The position numbers and the translations under genes were made by a program. Positions 18,801 through 27,329 of a DNA stretch of 64,000 bases are shown here, piece after piece. This stretch comes from Bacteroidaceae bacterium (lineage in GTDB: Bacteria; Bacteroidota; Bacteroidia; Bacteroidales; Bacteroidaceae). Within the stretch, counting starts at the first letter, position 1. Each line of letters starts with the position of its first letter. The notes beneath the pieces are model-generated. The model made no database searches. It was not told where the DNA came from and saw nothing but the letters and a program-made list of their open reading frames with translations. The stretch spans positions 62,001-126,000 of the forward strand of contig JAFZWM010000007.1 in the NCBI GenBank assembly GCA_017617315.1, in the 5' to 3' direction.

Positions 18801-21129
18801 CGAATATGAAAACTATTATGGCGGCTTTGTAGGTGTAACTGGAAACAACGACAGTAGTTCGCGCAAGAGCGGTAAACTCGACATATTGAATTGTACAAAC
18901 AATGGTACTATTGCTCCGGGTAGAATGTATGCTGCCGGTTTCGTGGCAATGGTTAACACAACTGATGCCGTCCGCTTGTACGATTTGACAAACAAGGGCG
19001 TTATCGAGGCTATCTCTGATGCCGGAATGAAACAGTATTACGGCGGTATTGTAGGACGATTGAAGTATGCCAAGGATTCGGATGGCGATAATCACAATAT
19101 GGTGATTAAGTATTGCCATAACGAAGCTGACATTATGGGTGATGCACGTTGTGGCGGTATCGTGGGAACAAACGAAGGTTCATCGGCATCTCTTATCTCT
19201 GATTGTTACAACGAGGGTAAGATAAAGATTTCTGATGTAAACAGCGATTGCGGTGGTATTGTTGGTACAACTGGCGCAGGAGCAGATAATATGATTGTTG
19301 AGTATTGCTACAACAAGGGCGAAGTTCAGTTTGTAGATGCAAATGGTAATTTTGTAAAGCAGGCTTATGGCATCGGCTGCGTTGACGGCGAGAACTCTCT
19401 TGTAACTAACTGCTACAATATTTCGACTGTTGACGGCGAGGTTCCTTGCTTTGCTAAGACAAGTAATGCCAAGGTAGACAACTGCTATCAGCTTATCCCT
19501 GATGTTGTTCCAGATGTAAAGGACAAGTTCGGAAAGAGTATGTCCGATACACGTCAGTTGAATTGGTTCGACGACAATCAGGCTGAGAACATCACGTTGC
19601 TCGACCGCGACTGCTTCAATGCCGGAAAGGTTGCCTATCTGCTGAGTGCTGGTGCCAAGTCGGACATCGAGTCTGTTCACTACGTTCAGAATCTTAACGG
19701 ATTTGAGACAAAGGCAACAGACGGTTCATACGATGATATGCCGGTTATGACATACTATTATCGTGCTCTCGACAAGACTCTTTACAACGAGCTTAATGAC
19801 TGGAAAATCGACTATCCGATTGTTTCACGCAATGATGTAACAAGCAGAATCGTTTATCAGGGCGAGATTTACATAGACAATCACGATGACTCTTATAAGG
19901 AGGAGGAGATGAACGGTCAGCCTGTGGCTCATCAGCAGAAGCAGGGCTATACAAACAGCAGCAACTCTGTTTTGGCTGTGCCACACGATTATGTCAGCTA
20001 TAACAGTGCCATTGGTAGGGGAAACAACAATTACATCAAGATGATTAGCGGTGCGCTCCTCGATGAGGTAAACGGCGACCTTTGGGATATGTGCGACAGT
20101 AGATTATACACAGATGAGGGACTCAACTGTGCATGGGACTGTGATGCTGAAATCGTAAACGGTGTAACTCATTATAAGAATCTGAAGGCTCGGGAACTTT
20201 ATCTTGTCGATCCGTCAGTGCACCGTGCAACAAAGAAGGCAGATGTCGTTCAGTACAACCTTTATGCACCGTCAGATATTACGATTGAGGGAGATGGAAG
20301 TATCGAATACCGTCGAAGAGTTAAGGATGAAACAATGTTCTCTTTGGATTTGCCATTCGATGTTACAGATATTGGTTGCTATGTAGGCGATATAAGAATG
20401 CCTTTGGGCTTTGATTCAAGTGATCCTAATTATGAGAATAAACCTCACATCCTGTTCGAAGAATTGGCTGATTTTGAGCAGAAGGATGGTTCAAACAAGG
20501 TTTATATCAATTTCAGACCTGTAGCAGGTGACGTAATTCCAGCAGGAAAGTATATGGTAACATGCATTGGAGTGGGAACTGATTGGATTGTTTCATTCAA
20601 GGGAGCAAATAAACTTAACAGAACCAACTGCCCATATACAGATACAGAGGCAAAGCCATACAATCTGCCAACCGAAAACAGTGTTAAGAATGGTATGGAG
20701 TTGCGTGGTGTGACACAGAGATTCATTGTGAATTCAAAAGACGGCGACAACTATTGGAAGAACTATTTGTATCTTGACTACGACAAGAATGGTGATCCAA
20801 TCTTGCGTCGTGGCGAGACTTGCGGCGGTGTTTGGTCAAGCCCATTCCGTGCTATGTTGTATGCTTCGTCTGAACTTATCGGCGACAAGGGCAATGTGGC
20901 TTCATCGGCAGGTGCAAAGCCAATTTACATCCGCAGCATGTGGAATCATTCAGACGAGGCTACAAGTGTCGAGACTGTTGAGTCTGCAAACATCGATGCA
21001 GAAACAGAGGTTGATGTCTACAATGTTGGAGGCTTGAAGGTTAGAAGTGCCGTTAAGTATGGCAAGGCTCTCGACGGCTTGCAGAAGGGCATTTACATAA
21101 TAAATGGAGTAAAGGTATTTAAGAAATAA
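15865..21129 (+). CDS. Second giant secreted GLUG/beta-helix protein with C-terminal sorting-like domain
   Basis: A 1754-residue exported protein. The signal peptide covers residues 1-28 (KRKFFVCVLMALYAISGFAQ). One module opening (PQELAWVF ... IELAADIDLQDY ... FINGNGHTIKNIHL) at about residues 76-155 is homologous to the six in the neighbouring giant. A long array of GLUG-like repeats (GGLAGYVG, GGFVGYSK, GGIVGN and others) runs to about residue 1190, including a tandem duplication of about 291 residues. The stretch CYQL ... FNAGKVAYLLS ends the array. The C-terminal third matches the first giant in layout (NCAWDCDAE ... LYLVDPS, EYRRRVKD) and ends DVYNVGGLKV ... ALDGLQKGIYIINGVKVFKK, a type IX-like tail. 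Probably exposed at the cell surface; ligand unknown. A small KWGDLW gene follows after 7 bp. Confidence 0.85.
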   Translation: MKINMYLLKRKFFVCVLMALYAISGFAQPNNTGYDWGSFADEGNVKCMDWFVFADHTYALRADGSEGDYYSFTNITTPQELAWVFNSNNHHVDDASIWTEIFTGIELERRGVYIELAADIDLQDYYWQGKGTTARHYFINGNGHTIKNIHLIGSGNSSDNGNYGFFSDAEDIVFYNINFEFSSVTTSKVTTENGVTHKAVKDANGLLVGKCSGCVRFHTVNVTLNSDYSTSYNFLGGLAGYVGSRTLVENTNVVLNGNVSANYYAGGFVGYSKNIGAYNSSVKCKKTGCSLSVNSSYLGSFVGMLKGDAASVFENCKAEGVVLKSYSRSGGLVGTLTNSTVTFSDCSFKGSIESDLAVGGIVSVTENANVTVKDGCSVSIKEKSDKWKNYFGGIIGNMGAGASSCTDKLTVNGFSMGSDATKLTYKSNSSIGGCVAYACSGATINVNGFSLKNIVFEGDSCLGGVVGYSKSANKITVSNSDISNVSIVGKKKVGGFVGYTPGALAFDNCSVTLTNNDNFKSTGEYAGGLAGYVGGNIAVGKTNIKLNGIISGSQFVGGCAGYAQSISASESSVISDNENGRLTGGNMYVGGFVGRLYGNYKSTLTDCKSEGLTMKGSARIAGFIGELISSDVIFSGCSFKGSIDSKYVVGGYVAVTDNASITVRNSSLTLNEASGTWPSWIGGIVGNLGYNNPGRKDKLVVDNFTMGDENKKLSYKTVNNGFSVAGCVAWMAPGTQLEVNRFSLKNMEFGGTCLGAIVGECYSDNTIKISNSDVSNVAFVGTDRVGGYVGYTKGDVEISNISLKDVSAYTSKKYVGGVVAYTEGKLIIDGITGSPDAYCNVTCRKEEGQVYTGGIVGYAKSGADIKNANLYVNVSGCTETSAKIGVGGVTCTIRKGTTFNIYNSNIYGSMIDLDKGSGKFVSGLVGYNDGTLNIDKCSFNGKVMAKGYAGGFVAINQGDLRILNSENNGEITVDDKFSGEYENYYGGFVGVTGNNDSSSRKSGKLDILNCTNNGTIAPGRMYAAGFVAMVNTTDAVRLYDLTNKGVIEAISDAGMKQYYGGIVGRLKYAKDSDGDNHNMVIKYCHNEADIMGDARCGGIVGTNEGSSASLISDCYNEGKIKISDVNSDCGGIVGTTGAGADNMIVEYCYNKGEVQFVDANGNFVKQAYGIGCVDGENSLVTNCYNISTVDGEVPCFAKTSNAKVDNCYQLIPDVVPDVKDKFGKSMSDTRQLNWFDDNQAENITLLDRDCFNAGKVAYLLSAGAKSDIESVHYVQNLNGFETKATDGSYDDMPVMTYYYRALDKTLYNELNDWKIDYPIVSRNDVTSRIVYQGEIYIDNHDDSYKEEEMNGQPVAHQQKQGYTNSSNSVLAVPHDYVSYNSAIGRGNNNYIKMISGALLDEVNGDLWDMCDSRLYTDEGLNCAWDCDAEIVNGVTHYKNLKARELYLVDPSVHRATKKADVVQYNLYAPSDITIEGDGSIEYRRRVKDETMFSLDLPFDVTDIGCYVGDIRMPLGFDSSDPNYENKPHILFEELADFEQKDGSNKVYINFRPVAGDVIPAGKYMVTCIGVGTDWIVSFKGANKLNRTNCPYTDTEAKPYNLPTENSVKNGMELRGVTQRFIVNSKDGDNYWKNYLYLDYDKNGDPILRRGETCGGVWSSPFRAMLYASSELIGDKGNVASSAGAKPIYIRSMWNHSDEATSVETVESANIDAETEVDVYNVGGLKVRSAVKYGKALDGLQKGIYIINGVKVFKK
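16570..18312 (+). repeat. In-frame tandem duplication of about 873 bp (291 codons)
   Basis: Copy A starts with GGLAGYVGS at 16570 and copy B with GGLAGYVGG at 17443, an offset of 873 bp. The same offset applies to the shared 20-base string starting TGCTCATTTAAGGG at 16900 and 17773. Protein lines match throughout (CKAEG/CKSEG, FSDCSFKGSIES/FSGCSFKGSIDS, DKLTVNGFSMG/DKLVVDNFTMG), with about one codon of length drift near the end. Confidence 0.85.
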
Positions 21130-21136
21130 AGAAACT

Positions 21137-21346
21137 ATGAAAAAAAATCAATATCTTAAACCGGCCTTGAACAAGGTTATGGTTAACGGAATGGAAGATT
21201 TCCTCACAGACGTTGTGGTGGGCTCGGACATGGATGGTTCGGCTAACTCAAAGCCACGAAATCCGTCTATGATGAGCGAATCGAGAGAATCGAAATGGGG
21301 AGACCTCTGGGGAACAGGCGAGGATCCTCATAATACAGCTAGATAA
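21137..21346 (+). CDS. Small KWGDLW protein, partner of giant protein 2
   Basis: A 69-residue protein starting 7 bp after the second giant gene's stop. It has no signal peptide or membrane segment. It shares with the 67-residue protein after giant 1 an N-terminal QYLKPALNKV (Y-x-x-P-x-L), a central SKPRN and the block RESKWGDLW. After that block it has its own tail GTGEDPHNTAR. Even the DNA of the KWGDLW block is nearly identical between the two genes. Function unknown. The conserved position, operon structure and C-terminal motif suggest a dedicated role for the giant protein (inference). Confidence 0.75.
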   Translation: MKKNQYLKPALNKVMVNGMEDFLTDVVVGSDMDGSANSKPRNPSMMSESRESKWGDLWGTGEDPHNTAR

Positions 21347-21354
21347 CAAAATTG

Positions 21355-21386
21355 GAGGCGTGCCGTTTGTTCGGCATGCCTCTTTT
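21355..21386 (+). terminator. Rho-independent terminator of giant unit 2
   Basis: Stem GAGGCGTGCCG (21355-21365) / CGGCATGCCTC (21372-21382), 11 pairs with one G-U, followed by TTTT. It closes the second unit of giant gene plus small gene. Confidence 0.85.
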
Positions 21387-21532
21387 GTCTATTATTGCCG
21401 TGGCTAATCTTAATATTTTGTTGTAAAAAACTTATGATTTACGCAAAAGATGTATGTTTTTCGATAATTATCAACCTTACAACTTTCGTGAATTGATTTT
21501 TTTAGTATCTTCGCAACCATAAAAATGGATTT

Positions 21533-22297
21533 ATGCGTAGACTATATAAAATATATCAACTTCTGATTGCCCTTCCAATCATTGTGGCTCAGACTATAAT
21601 TACTTCCTTTTTAATGGTTATCGGTGCTTTGATTCACAACGATTATCTGTGTTTTCAGCCGGCCGTCTGGTGGGGGAAGGTTATCATTGGCTCTCTTGGC
21701 ATGAAGGTTAAGGTGTATGTGGACGAAGGCGTAGAACTCGACCCGAATCAGTCGTACCTTTTCGTGGCAAACCATCAGGGAGCGTTCGATATATATATAA
21801 TTTATGCTGCCTTGAACAGACATTTCAAGTGGATGCTGAAGAAGGAACTTCTGAAGATTCCTTTCGTTGGCTGGGCTTGTTCGGCTACAAACCAGATTGC
21901 CGTAGACAAAAGTAATCCGAGAAAGATTGCCGAGACAATCAAACAAGCACGGGAAACGCTGCAAGGTGGAACATCGGTAATGGTCTTTCCCGAAGGTGCA
22001 AGATCATTCTGTGGCCACATGGGAGAGTTCAAGAGAGGCGCGTTCTTGTTGTCTGACAAATTGCAGTTGCCAGTCGTGCCGATTACGATAAACGGCAGCT
22101 TTGACTGTCAGCCTCGCACGCAAGGCTATGTCAGCTTTGTAAACCGTGTTCCGCTGAGTGTTACGATACACAAACCGATAAGTCCGAAGGGAAAAGGCGC
22201 GGAAGCCATGACGGAGTTGCTTAACGAAAGCTGGAATGTAATAAACGACGGATTGGTTAAGGAATATCAGGGTTTTGTAGCAAATCCCGATCAGTAA
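21533..22297 (+). CDS. plsC: Lysophospholipid acyltransferase (1-acyl-sn-glycerol-3-phosphate acyltransferase type)
   Basis: Transfers an acyl chain to lysophosphatidic acid or a related lysolipid at the inner membrane, a step of phospholipid synthesis. The acyltransferase motif I NHQGAFD (H-x4-D, about residues 80-86) and motif III FPEGARS (about residue 152) are both present. There is a hydrophobic N-terminal anchor at about residues 8-33. At 254 residues it has the usual length. It is monocistronic between two terminator/promoter boundaries. A TATCTTCG sequence at 21506-21513 may be a non-perfect -7 box. The gene symbol is by family; paralogues with other acceptors exist. Confidence 0.88.
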   Translation: MRRLYKIYQLLIALPIIVAQTIITSFLMVIGALIHNDYLCFQPAVWWGKVIIGSLGMKVKVYVDEGVELDPNQSYLFVANHQGAFDIYIIYAALNRHFKWMLKKELLKIPFVGWACSATNQIAVDKSNPRKIAETIKQARETLQGGTSVMVFPEGARSFCGHMGEFKRGAFLLSDKLQLPVVPITINGSFDCQPRTQGYVSFVNRVPLSVTIHKPISPKGKGAEAMTELLNESWNVINDGLVKEYQGFVANPDQ

Positions 22298-22330
22298 TTT
22301 GCTATGAGTTACTAAAATCATTGTATAAAA

Positions 22331-22362
22331 TTGTAATTTATATATATTTTTGTTTATCTTTG
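22331..22362 (+). promoter_or_regulatory. Promoter of the GDP-fucose / dTDP-sugar operon
   Basis: TTG (22331-22333), a 21-bp spacer and TATCTTTG (22355-22362), a full consensus match 43 bases before the gmd start codon. Confidence 0.75.
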
Positions 22363-22405
22363 CAAGATATAATAATACATTGAATAATAACAAATTGAAT
22401 AGATA

Positions 22406-23512
22406 ATGGAAAAAGTTGCCTTGATTACCGGTGTAACTGGTCAAGATGGATCGTACCTATCAGAATTTTTATTAGGAAAAGGATATGAAGTTCACGGAAT
22501 TATCCGTAGATCTTCAGTTGATTATCGTGAAAGAATAGCCCATCTTGAGGGTAAGCCAAATTTTCATTTGCATTATGCCGATTTGGGTGATTCTATGTCA
22601 TTAGTTAAGGTCGTTGGCGCAGTTCAGCCAACTGAAATATATAATTTGGCTGCTCAGAGCCATGTTCAGGTAAGTTTTGATTCTCCTGAGTTTACTGCTG
22701 ATGTTGATGCTACAGGCGTTTTGAGAGTTTTGGAGGCTGTTCGTGCATGCCATTTGGAGAAGACTTGCCGTATTTATCAGGCTTCTACATCTGAATTGTA
22801 TGGAAAGGTTGAGGAAGTTCCACAAAACGAGAAAACTCCGTTCCATCCATACTCTCCATATGCAGTTGCAAAATTGTATGGCTATTGGATTGTAAAGGAA
22901 TACCGTGAGGCATACAATATGTTCTGCTGCTCAGGAATCTTGTTCAACCACGAGAGTGAGCGTCGCGGCGAGACATTCGTAACGCGAAAGATTACTCTTG
23001 CTGCAGCTCGAATTGCTCAGGGTAAGCAGGAAAAACTGTTCCTTGGAAATCTTAGCTCTCTCCGCGACTGGGGATACGCAAAGGATTATGTAGAGTGTAT
23101 GTGGTTGATTCTTCAGCACGATAAGCCAGAGGATTTCGTTATTGCAACAGGTGTCCAGCATTCTGTTCGCGAGTTCACTTATGCTGCGTTTAAGGCTGCC
23201 GGCATCGAGTTGAAGTTCGAGGGTGAAGGACTTGACGAAAAGGGCATTTGTGTATCTGGTCCTGCAAATCTTGTAGGCAAGACTTTGGTTGAGGTTAGCG
23301 AGGACTTCTATCGTCCAACAGACGTTGTGAACTTGTGGGGCGACCCTACAAAGGCAAAGAAGGAGCTTGGCTGGAATCCACAGACAACAACGTTCGAACA
23401 GCTTGTTCAGATAATGGTAAAGCACGATATGGAAAAGGTTGCCGCAGAGCACGTTGCAAGCGTAATGCGCACAAACCTTGCCGAATATTTGGAAAAGGGT
23501 ATTATCAAATAG
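22406..23512 (+). CDS. gmd: GDP-mannose 4,6-dehydratase
   Basis: Converts GDP-D-mannose to GDP-4-keto-6-deoxy-D-mannose, the first step to GDP-L-fucose. Motifs are the NADP-binding [11 protein letters not shown] at residues 8-18, [25 protein letters not shown] and the catalytic YAVAK at about residue 152. [17 protein letters not shown] is diagnostic for Gmd. At 368 residues it has normal length. It is the first gene of a six-gene operon and is followed by fcl after 4 bp, so the two GDP-fucose enzymes are paired. Confidence 0.97.
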   Translation: MEKVALITGVTGQDGSYLSEFLLGKGYEVHGIIRRSSVDYRERIAHLEGKPNFHLHYADLGDSMSLVKVVGAVQPTEIYNLAAQSHVQVSFDSPEFTADVDATGVLRVLEAVRACHLEKTCRIYQASTSELYGKVEEVPQNEKTPFHPYSPYAVAKLYGYWIVKEYREAYNMFCCSGILFNHESERRGETFVTRKITLAAARIAQGKQEKLFLGNLSSLRDWGYAKDYVECMWLILQHDKPEDFVIATGVQHSVREFTYAAFKAAGIELKFEGEGLDEKGICVSGPANLVGKTLVEVSEDFYRPTDVVNLWGDPTKAKKELGWNPQTTTFEQLVQIMVKHDMEKVAAEHVASVMRTNLAEYLEKGIIK

Positions 23513-23516
23513 AAAA

Positions 23517-24704
23517 ATGTTAGATAAAAATTCGAAAATATATGTAGCAGGGCATCACGGATTAGTGGGCTCTGCTATTTGGAATAATTTGAAGGCTCGC
23601 GGCTACAACAATCTTGTAGGCAAGAGTCACAAGGAACTCGATTTGCTCGATGGCGTTGCCGTAAAGAAATTCTTTGATGAGGAGAAGCCTGACGCTGTTG
23701 TCCTTGCGGCTGCCCACGTTGGCGGAATCATGGCAAATCTTCAGTACCGTGCCGATTTCATCTATCAGAATCTGCAAATTCAGCAGAACGTGATAGGCGA
23801 AGCTTGGAAGCATGGCGTTAAGAAACTTCTGTTCCTTGGCTCAACATGTATCTATCCGCGCGAAGCTCCTCAGCCAATGCCAGAGGATTGCTTGCTTACA
23901 AGCGCTCTTGAATATACAAACGAACCATACGCGATAGCAAAGATTGCTGGTCTGAAGATGTGCGAAAGTTTCAATCTTCAGTATGGTACAAACTACATCG
24001 CCGTGATGCCGACTAATCTGTATGGACCGAATGATAATTTCCATTTGGAAAACAGTCATGTATTGCCTGCGATGATTCGTAAGATTCATCTGGCTAAGTG
24101 TCTGAACGAGAATGATTGGGACGCTGTGAGAAGAGATATCAAATTGCGCCCTGTAACAATAAAGAATGCCGACGGCGTTCCTGCGAGCGTTTTGTCCGGT
24201 GCCGAAGTTTTGGCAGACGGAAGACTGAAGGTTGATGAAAATAGCAGCGAAGAGGCCATTTTGTTCGTCTTGTCGCGTTATGGTATCACACCTGAGGCTG
24301 TTACCCTTTGGGGTACGGGTGCTCCGCTTCGTGAGTTCTTGTGGAGCGAGGAGATGGCTGATGCTTCTGTTCATGTCCTGCTAAATGTAGACTTCAAGGA
24401 CACATACAAGAACTGCGTTAAGAATAGCGACGGCATTACTGAAATACGCAACTGCCACATCAATGTAGGAACAGGAAAGGAACTTACAATCAAGGAATGT
24501 GCAGAGAAGATTGTTGCTGAAATCGGTTTCAAGGGCGCGCTCAAGTGGGATAGCTCTAAGCCAGACGGCACAATGAAGAAACTTACGGATGTAAGTAAGC
24601 TGCATAGCCTTGGATGGCATCATAAGATTGAAATTGATGAGGGTATCCACAAATTGTACCAGTGGTACATGCAGGGAATCTGTATAAATCATCAGACCAT
24701 ATAA
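23517..24704 (+). CDS. fcl: GDP-L-fucose synthase
   Basis: Epimerises and reduces the Gmd product to GDP-L-fucose. The Rossmann motif is [10 protein letters not shown] near residue 12. [15 protein letters not shown], the catalytic [10 protein letters not shown] (Y-x-x-x-K, about residue 138) and [10 protein letters not shown] are clear. At 395 residues it exceeds the 321-residue E. coli enzyme because of an insertion of about 70 residues after AMIRKIH; I recall similar long forms in Bacteroidota. The ATG at 23517 is chosen over an upstream in-frame ATG at 23478 because the latter lies inside gmd and the shorter form begins directly at the conserved fold. Confidence 0.95.
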   Translation: MLDKNSKIYVAGHHGLVGSAIWNNLKARGYNNLVGKSHKELDLLDGVAVKKFFDEEKPDAVVLAAAHVGGIMANLQYRADFIYQNLQIQQNVIGEAWKHGVKKLLFLGSTCIYPREAPQPMPEDCLLTSALEYTNEPYAIAKIAGLKMCESFNLQYGTNYIAVMPTNLYGPNDNFHLENSHVLPAMIRKIHLAKCLNENDWDAVRRDIKLRPVTIKNADGVPASVLSGAEVLADGRLKVDENSSEEAILFVLSRYGITPEAVTLWGTGAPLREFLWSEEMADASVHVLLNVDFKDTYKNCVKNSDGITEIRNCHINVGTGKELTIKECAEKIVAEIGFKGALKWDSSKPDGTMKKLTDVSKLHSLGWHHKIEIDEGIHKLYQWYMQGICINHQTI

Positions 24705-24715
24705 ATACATATTCA

Positions 24716-25606
24716 ATGAAAGGAATTGTTTTAGCAGGAGGATCTGGAACGAGACTGTATCCAATCACCAAGGGAGTCAGTAAACAGCTTATACCTATTT
24801 ACGACAAACCTATGATTTATTATCCTATTTCGGTACTTATGCTTGCCGGAATCAGAGAGATTCTTATTATCTCAACTCCTTACGATTTGCCTTCGTTCAA
24901 GCGTCTGCTAGGCGACGGCAGTGACTACGGTGTGAAGTTCGAGTATGCAGAGCAGCCTTCTCCAGACGGTTTGGCTCAGGCATTCATCATTGGCGAGAAG
25001 TTTATTGGCAATGATTCTGTCTGCCTTGTTTTGGGTGATAATATCTTCCAGGGACCGGGATTCTCAAAGATGCTTCACGAGGCAGTAGAGACTGCGGAGA
25101 AAGAAAGTAAGGCAACGGTCTTCGGATATTGGGTTAACGATCCTGAGCGTTACGGCGTTGCTGAGTTTGACAAGGAAGGCAATTGTCTCAGCATAGAGGA
25201 GAAACCTGTCCAGCCAAAGAGCAACTATGCCGTTGTTGGATTGTATTTCTATCCGAACAAGGTTGTTGAGGTTGCTAAAAATATCAAGCCTTCGCCTCGT
25301 GGTGAACTTGAGATTACGACTGTTAATCAGCAGTTCCTTGATGACAAGCAGCTTAAAGTACAGACTTTGGGACGTGGATTCGCATGGCTCGACACCGGAA
25401 CTCACGATTCGCTTAGCGAGGCTTCGACATACATCGAGGTGCTTGAGAAGCGTCAGGGCTTGAAGGTGGCATGTCTTGAGGGCATCGCTTTCCGCAAGGG
25501 ATGGATTGATGCCGACAAGATGCGTGAGCTTGCCAAGCCTATGTTGAAAAATCAGTATGGACAGTATTTGTTGAAGGTTATAGACGAAATTGAAGGAGGT
25601 AAATAA
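24716..25606 (+). CDS. rmlA: Glucose-1-phosphate thymidylyltransferase
   Basis: Makes dTDP-glucose from dTTP and glucose-1-phosphate, the entry step to dTDP-rhamnose and related sugars. [16 protein letters not shown] with [20 protein letters not shown] is the nucleotide-binding signature. [23 protein letters not shown] and the C-terminal [10 protein letters not shown] follow. The ATG at 24716 starts directly at the fold; upstream extension overlaps fcl. Length is 296 residues, typical. It is 11 bp after fcl in the same operon. Confidence 0.97.
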   Translation: MKGIVLAGGSGTRLYPITKGVSKQLIPIYDKPMIYYPISVLMLAGIREILIISTPYDLPSFKRLLGDGSDYGVKFEYAEQPSPDGLAQAFIIGEKFIGNDSVCLVLGDNIFQGPGFSKMLHEAVETAEKESKATVFGYWVNDPERYGVAEFDKEGNCLSIEEKPVQPKSNYAVVGLYFYPNKVVEVAKNIKPSPRGELEITTVNQQFLDDKQLKVQTLGRGFAWLDTGTHDSLSEASTYIEVLEKRQGLKVACLEGIAFRKGWIDADKMRELAKPMLKNQYGQYLLKVIDEIEGGK

Positions 25607-25610
25607 AAAG

Positions 25611-26195
25611 ATGGAAGTAATAAAGACTGCTATAGAAGGCGTATTGATTATTGAACCGCGAGTTTTCAAGGATTCGCGTGGTTATTTTTTTGAGAGCTTC
25701 TCAAAGCGTGAGTTCGACGAGAAGGTGGGTGCAATTCTTGGACATACAATTGATTTTGTTCAGGACAACGAGAGCATGAGCAGCTACGGCGTTATGCGCG
25801 GATTGCATTTTCAGAAGATGCCTTACTCTCAGAGTAAGCTTGTGCGTTGTGTGAAGGGCGCTGTGCTCGATGTTGCCGTTGATATCCGCAAGGGCTCGCC
25901 AACATTCGGACAGCATGTTGCTGTTGAACTTACAGAAGATAATCATCGCCAGTTCTTCATTCCAAGAGGATTTGCACACGGATTTGCCGTATTGAGCGAG
26001 ACTGCCGTGTTCCAGTATAAGTGCGATGAGTTCTATCATCCTGAAGCCGATGGCGGCATTTGCATAAAGGACGAGAGCCTTGGCATTGACTGGAAGATTC
26101 CTGTTGAGAAGGCAATCTTGAGCGAGAAAGATATGAAGCATCCTTGTTTGAAAGATGCTGAACTGTTTTTTGATATAAACGACAAGCTATACTAA
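25611..26195 (+). CDS. rmlC: dTDP-4-dehydrorhamnose 3,5-epimerase
   Basis: Epimerises dTDP-4-keto-6-deoxyglucose at C3 and C5. It is a cupin-fold enzyme of 194 residues. GYFFESFSKREFDE, the VMRGLHFQ strand with the catalytic His, GAVLDVAVDIRKGSPTFGQ, and PRGFAHGF are family signatures. Start at ATG 25611, 4 bp after rmlA. Its stop codon is followed at once by the rmlB ATG. Confidence 0.96.
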   Translation: MEVIKTAIEGVLIIEPRVFKDSRGYFFESFSKREFDEKVGAILGHTIDFVQDNESMSSYGVMRGLHFQKMPYSQSKLVRCVKGAVLDVAVDIRKGSPTFGQHVAVELTEDNHRQFFIPRGFAHGFAVLSETAVFQYKCDEFYHPEADGGICIKDESLGIDWKIPVEKAILSEKDMKHPCLKDAELFFDINDKLY

Positions 26196-27329
26196 ATGAA
26201 GAATATTGTAATTACTGGTGGAGCCGGATTTATCGGCTCGCACGTTGTTCGCCTGTTCGTAAACAAGTATCCTGAATACAACATCATCAATCTTGACAAG
26301 CTTACATACGCTGGTAATCTTGCCAATCTGAAGGATGTTGAGAACAAGCCAAACTATAAGTTTGTGAAGATGGACATTTGCGATTTCGATGCTTTCTACA
26401 AGCTTATGCAGGACGAGAAGATTGACGGCATTATCCATCTTGCAGCAGAGTCTCATGTAGACCGCTCAATCAAAGACCCATTCACCTTTGCCCGTACAAA
26501 CGTGATGGGAACATTGAGCTTGCTTCAGGCTGCCAAGTTGTATTGGGAGTCGTTGCCAGAGAAGTACGAGGGCAAGCGCTTCTATCACATCTCAACAGAT
26601 GAGGTTTACGGTGCTTTGAGCATGACTCACCCTGAGGGAATAGAACCTCCTTTCACTACAAAGGCTTCTTCTTCAAAGCATCACGAGGCTTACGGCGAGG
26701 ATTTCTTCTACGAAACTACGAAGTACAATCCTCATTCTCCATATTCGGCTTCAAAGGCAAGTTCTGACCACTTTGTCAGAGCGTTCCACGATACTTACGG
26801 AATGCCGACTATCGTTACAAACTGCTCAAACAACTACGGTCCTTATCAGTTCCCGGAGAAGCTGATTCCGCTGTTCATCAACAACATTCGCAACCGCAAG
26901 CCTCTTCCTGTCTACGGAAAGGGCGAGAATGTGCGCGACTGGCTGTTTGTTGAGGATCATGCGCGTGCAATCGACGTGATTTTCCACAACGGAAAGATTG
27001 CTGAGACTTATAATATCGGTGGTTTCAACGAGTGGAAGAACATTGACATCATCAAGGTGGTAATCAATACTGTAGACCGTCTGCTCGGTCGTAAGGAAGG
27101 CGAGGATATGAACCTCATAACTTACGTTACCGACCGCCTCGGACACGATGCACGATATGCAATTGACTCAACAAAACTTCAGAAGGAGTTGGGTTGGGAG
27201 CCGTCTCTTCAGTTTGAGGAAGGCATCGAGAAAACAGTAAAGTGGTACTTGGAGAACCAGGAGTGGATGGACAACATCACAAGTGGCGACTACGAGAAGT
27301 ACTACGAATCAATGTACGCTGGAAGATAA
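26196..27329 (+). CDS. rmlB: dTDP-glucose 4,6-dehydratase
   Basis: Converts dTDP-glucose to dTDP-4-keto-6-deoxyglucose with bound NAD. TGGAGFIGSHVV begins the fold at residue 7. HLAAESHVDRSI, HISTDEVYG, the active-site YSASKASSDH (about residue 183), NNYGPYQFPEKLIP and VRDWLFVEDH follow. At 377 residues it is slightly longer than the usual 350-360, with extra residues between THPEG and YNPHSPYS, as often in Bacteroidetes. It directly abuts rmlC and overlaps the next gene by one base. No rmlD follows. Confidence 0.97.
   Translation: MKNIVITGGAGFIGSHVVRLFVNKYPEYNIINLDKLTYAGNLANLKDVENKPNYKFVKMDICDFDAFYKLMQDEKIDGIIHLAAESHVDRSIKDPFTFARTNVMGTLSLLQAAKLYWESLPEKYEGKRFYHISTDEVYGALSMTHPEGIEPPFTTKASSSKHHEAYGEDFFYETTKYNPHSPYSASKASSDHFVRAFHDTYGMPTIVTNCSNNYGPYQFPEKLIPLFINNIRNRKPLPVYGKGENVRDWLFVEDHARAIDVIFHNGKIAETYNIGGFNEWKNIDIIKVVINTVDRLLGRKEGEDMNLITYVTDRLGHDARYAIDSTKLQKELGWEPSLQFEEGIEKTVKWYLENQEWMDNITSGDYEKYYESMYAGR

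Noticed and set aside
15463-21346. The KWGDLW microproteins as certain RiPP precursors
   Set aside because: No maturase, protease or exporter gene is adjacent, and there is no GG-type leader cleavage site that convinces me; kept only as an open possibility.
25594-25600. GGAGGT before rmlC as a ribosome binding site
   Set aside because: It encodes the last Gly-Gly codons of rmlA and Bacteroidota translation does not depend on such sites; it may be chance.
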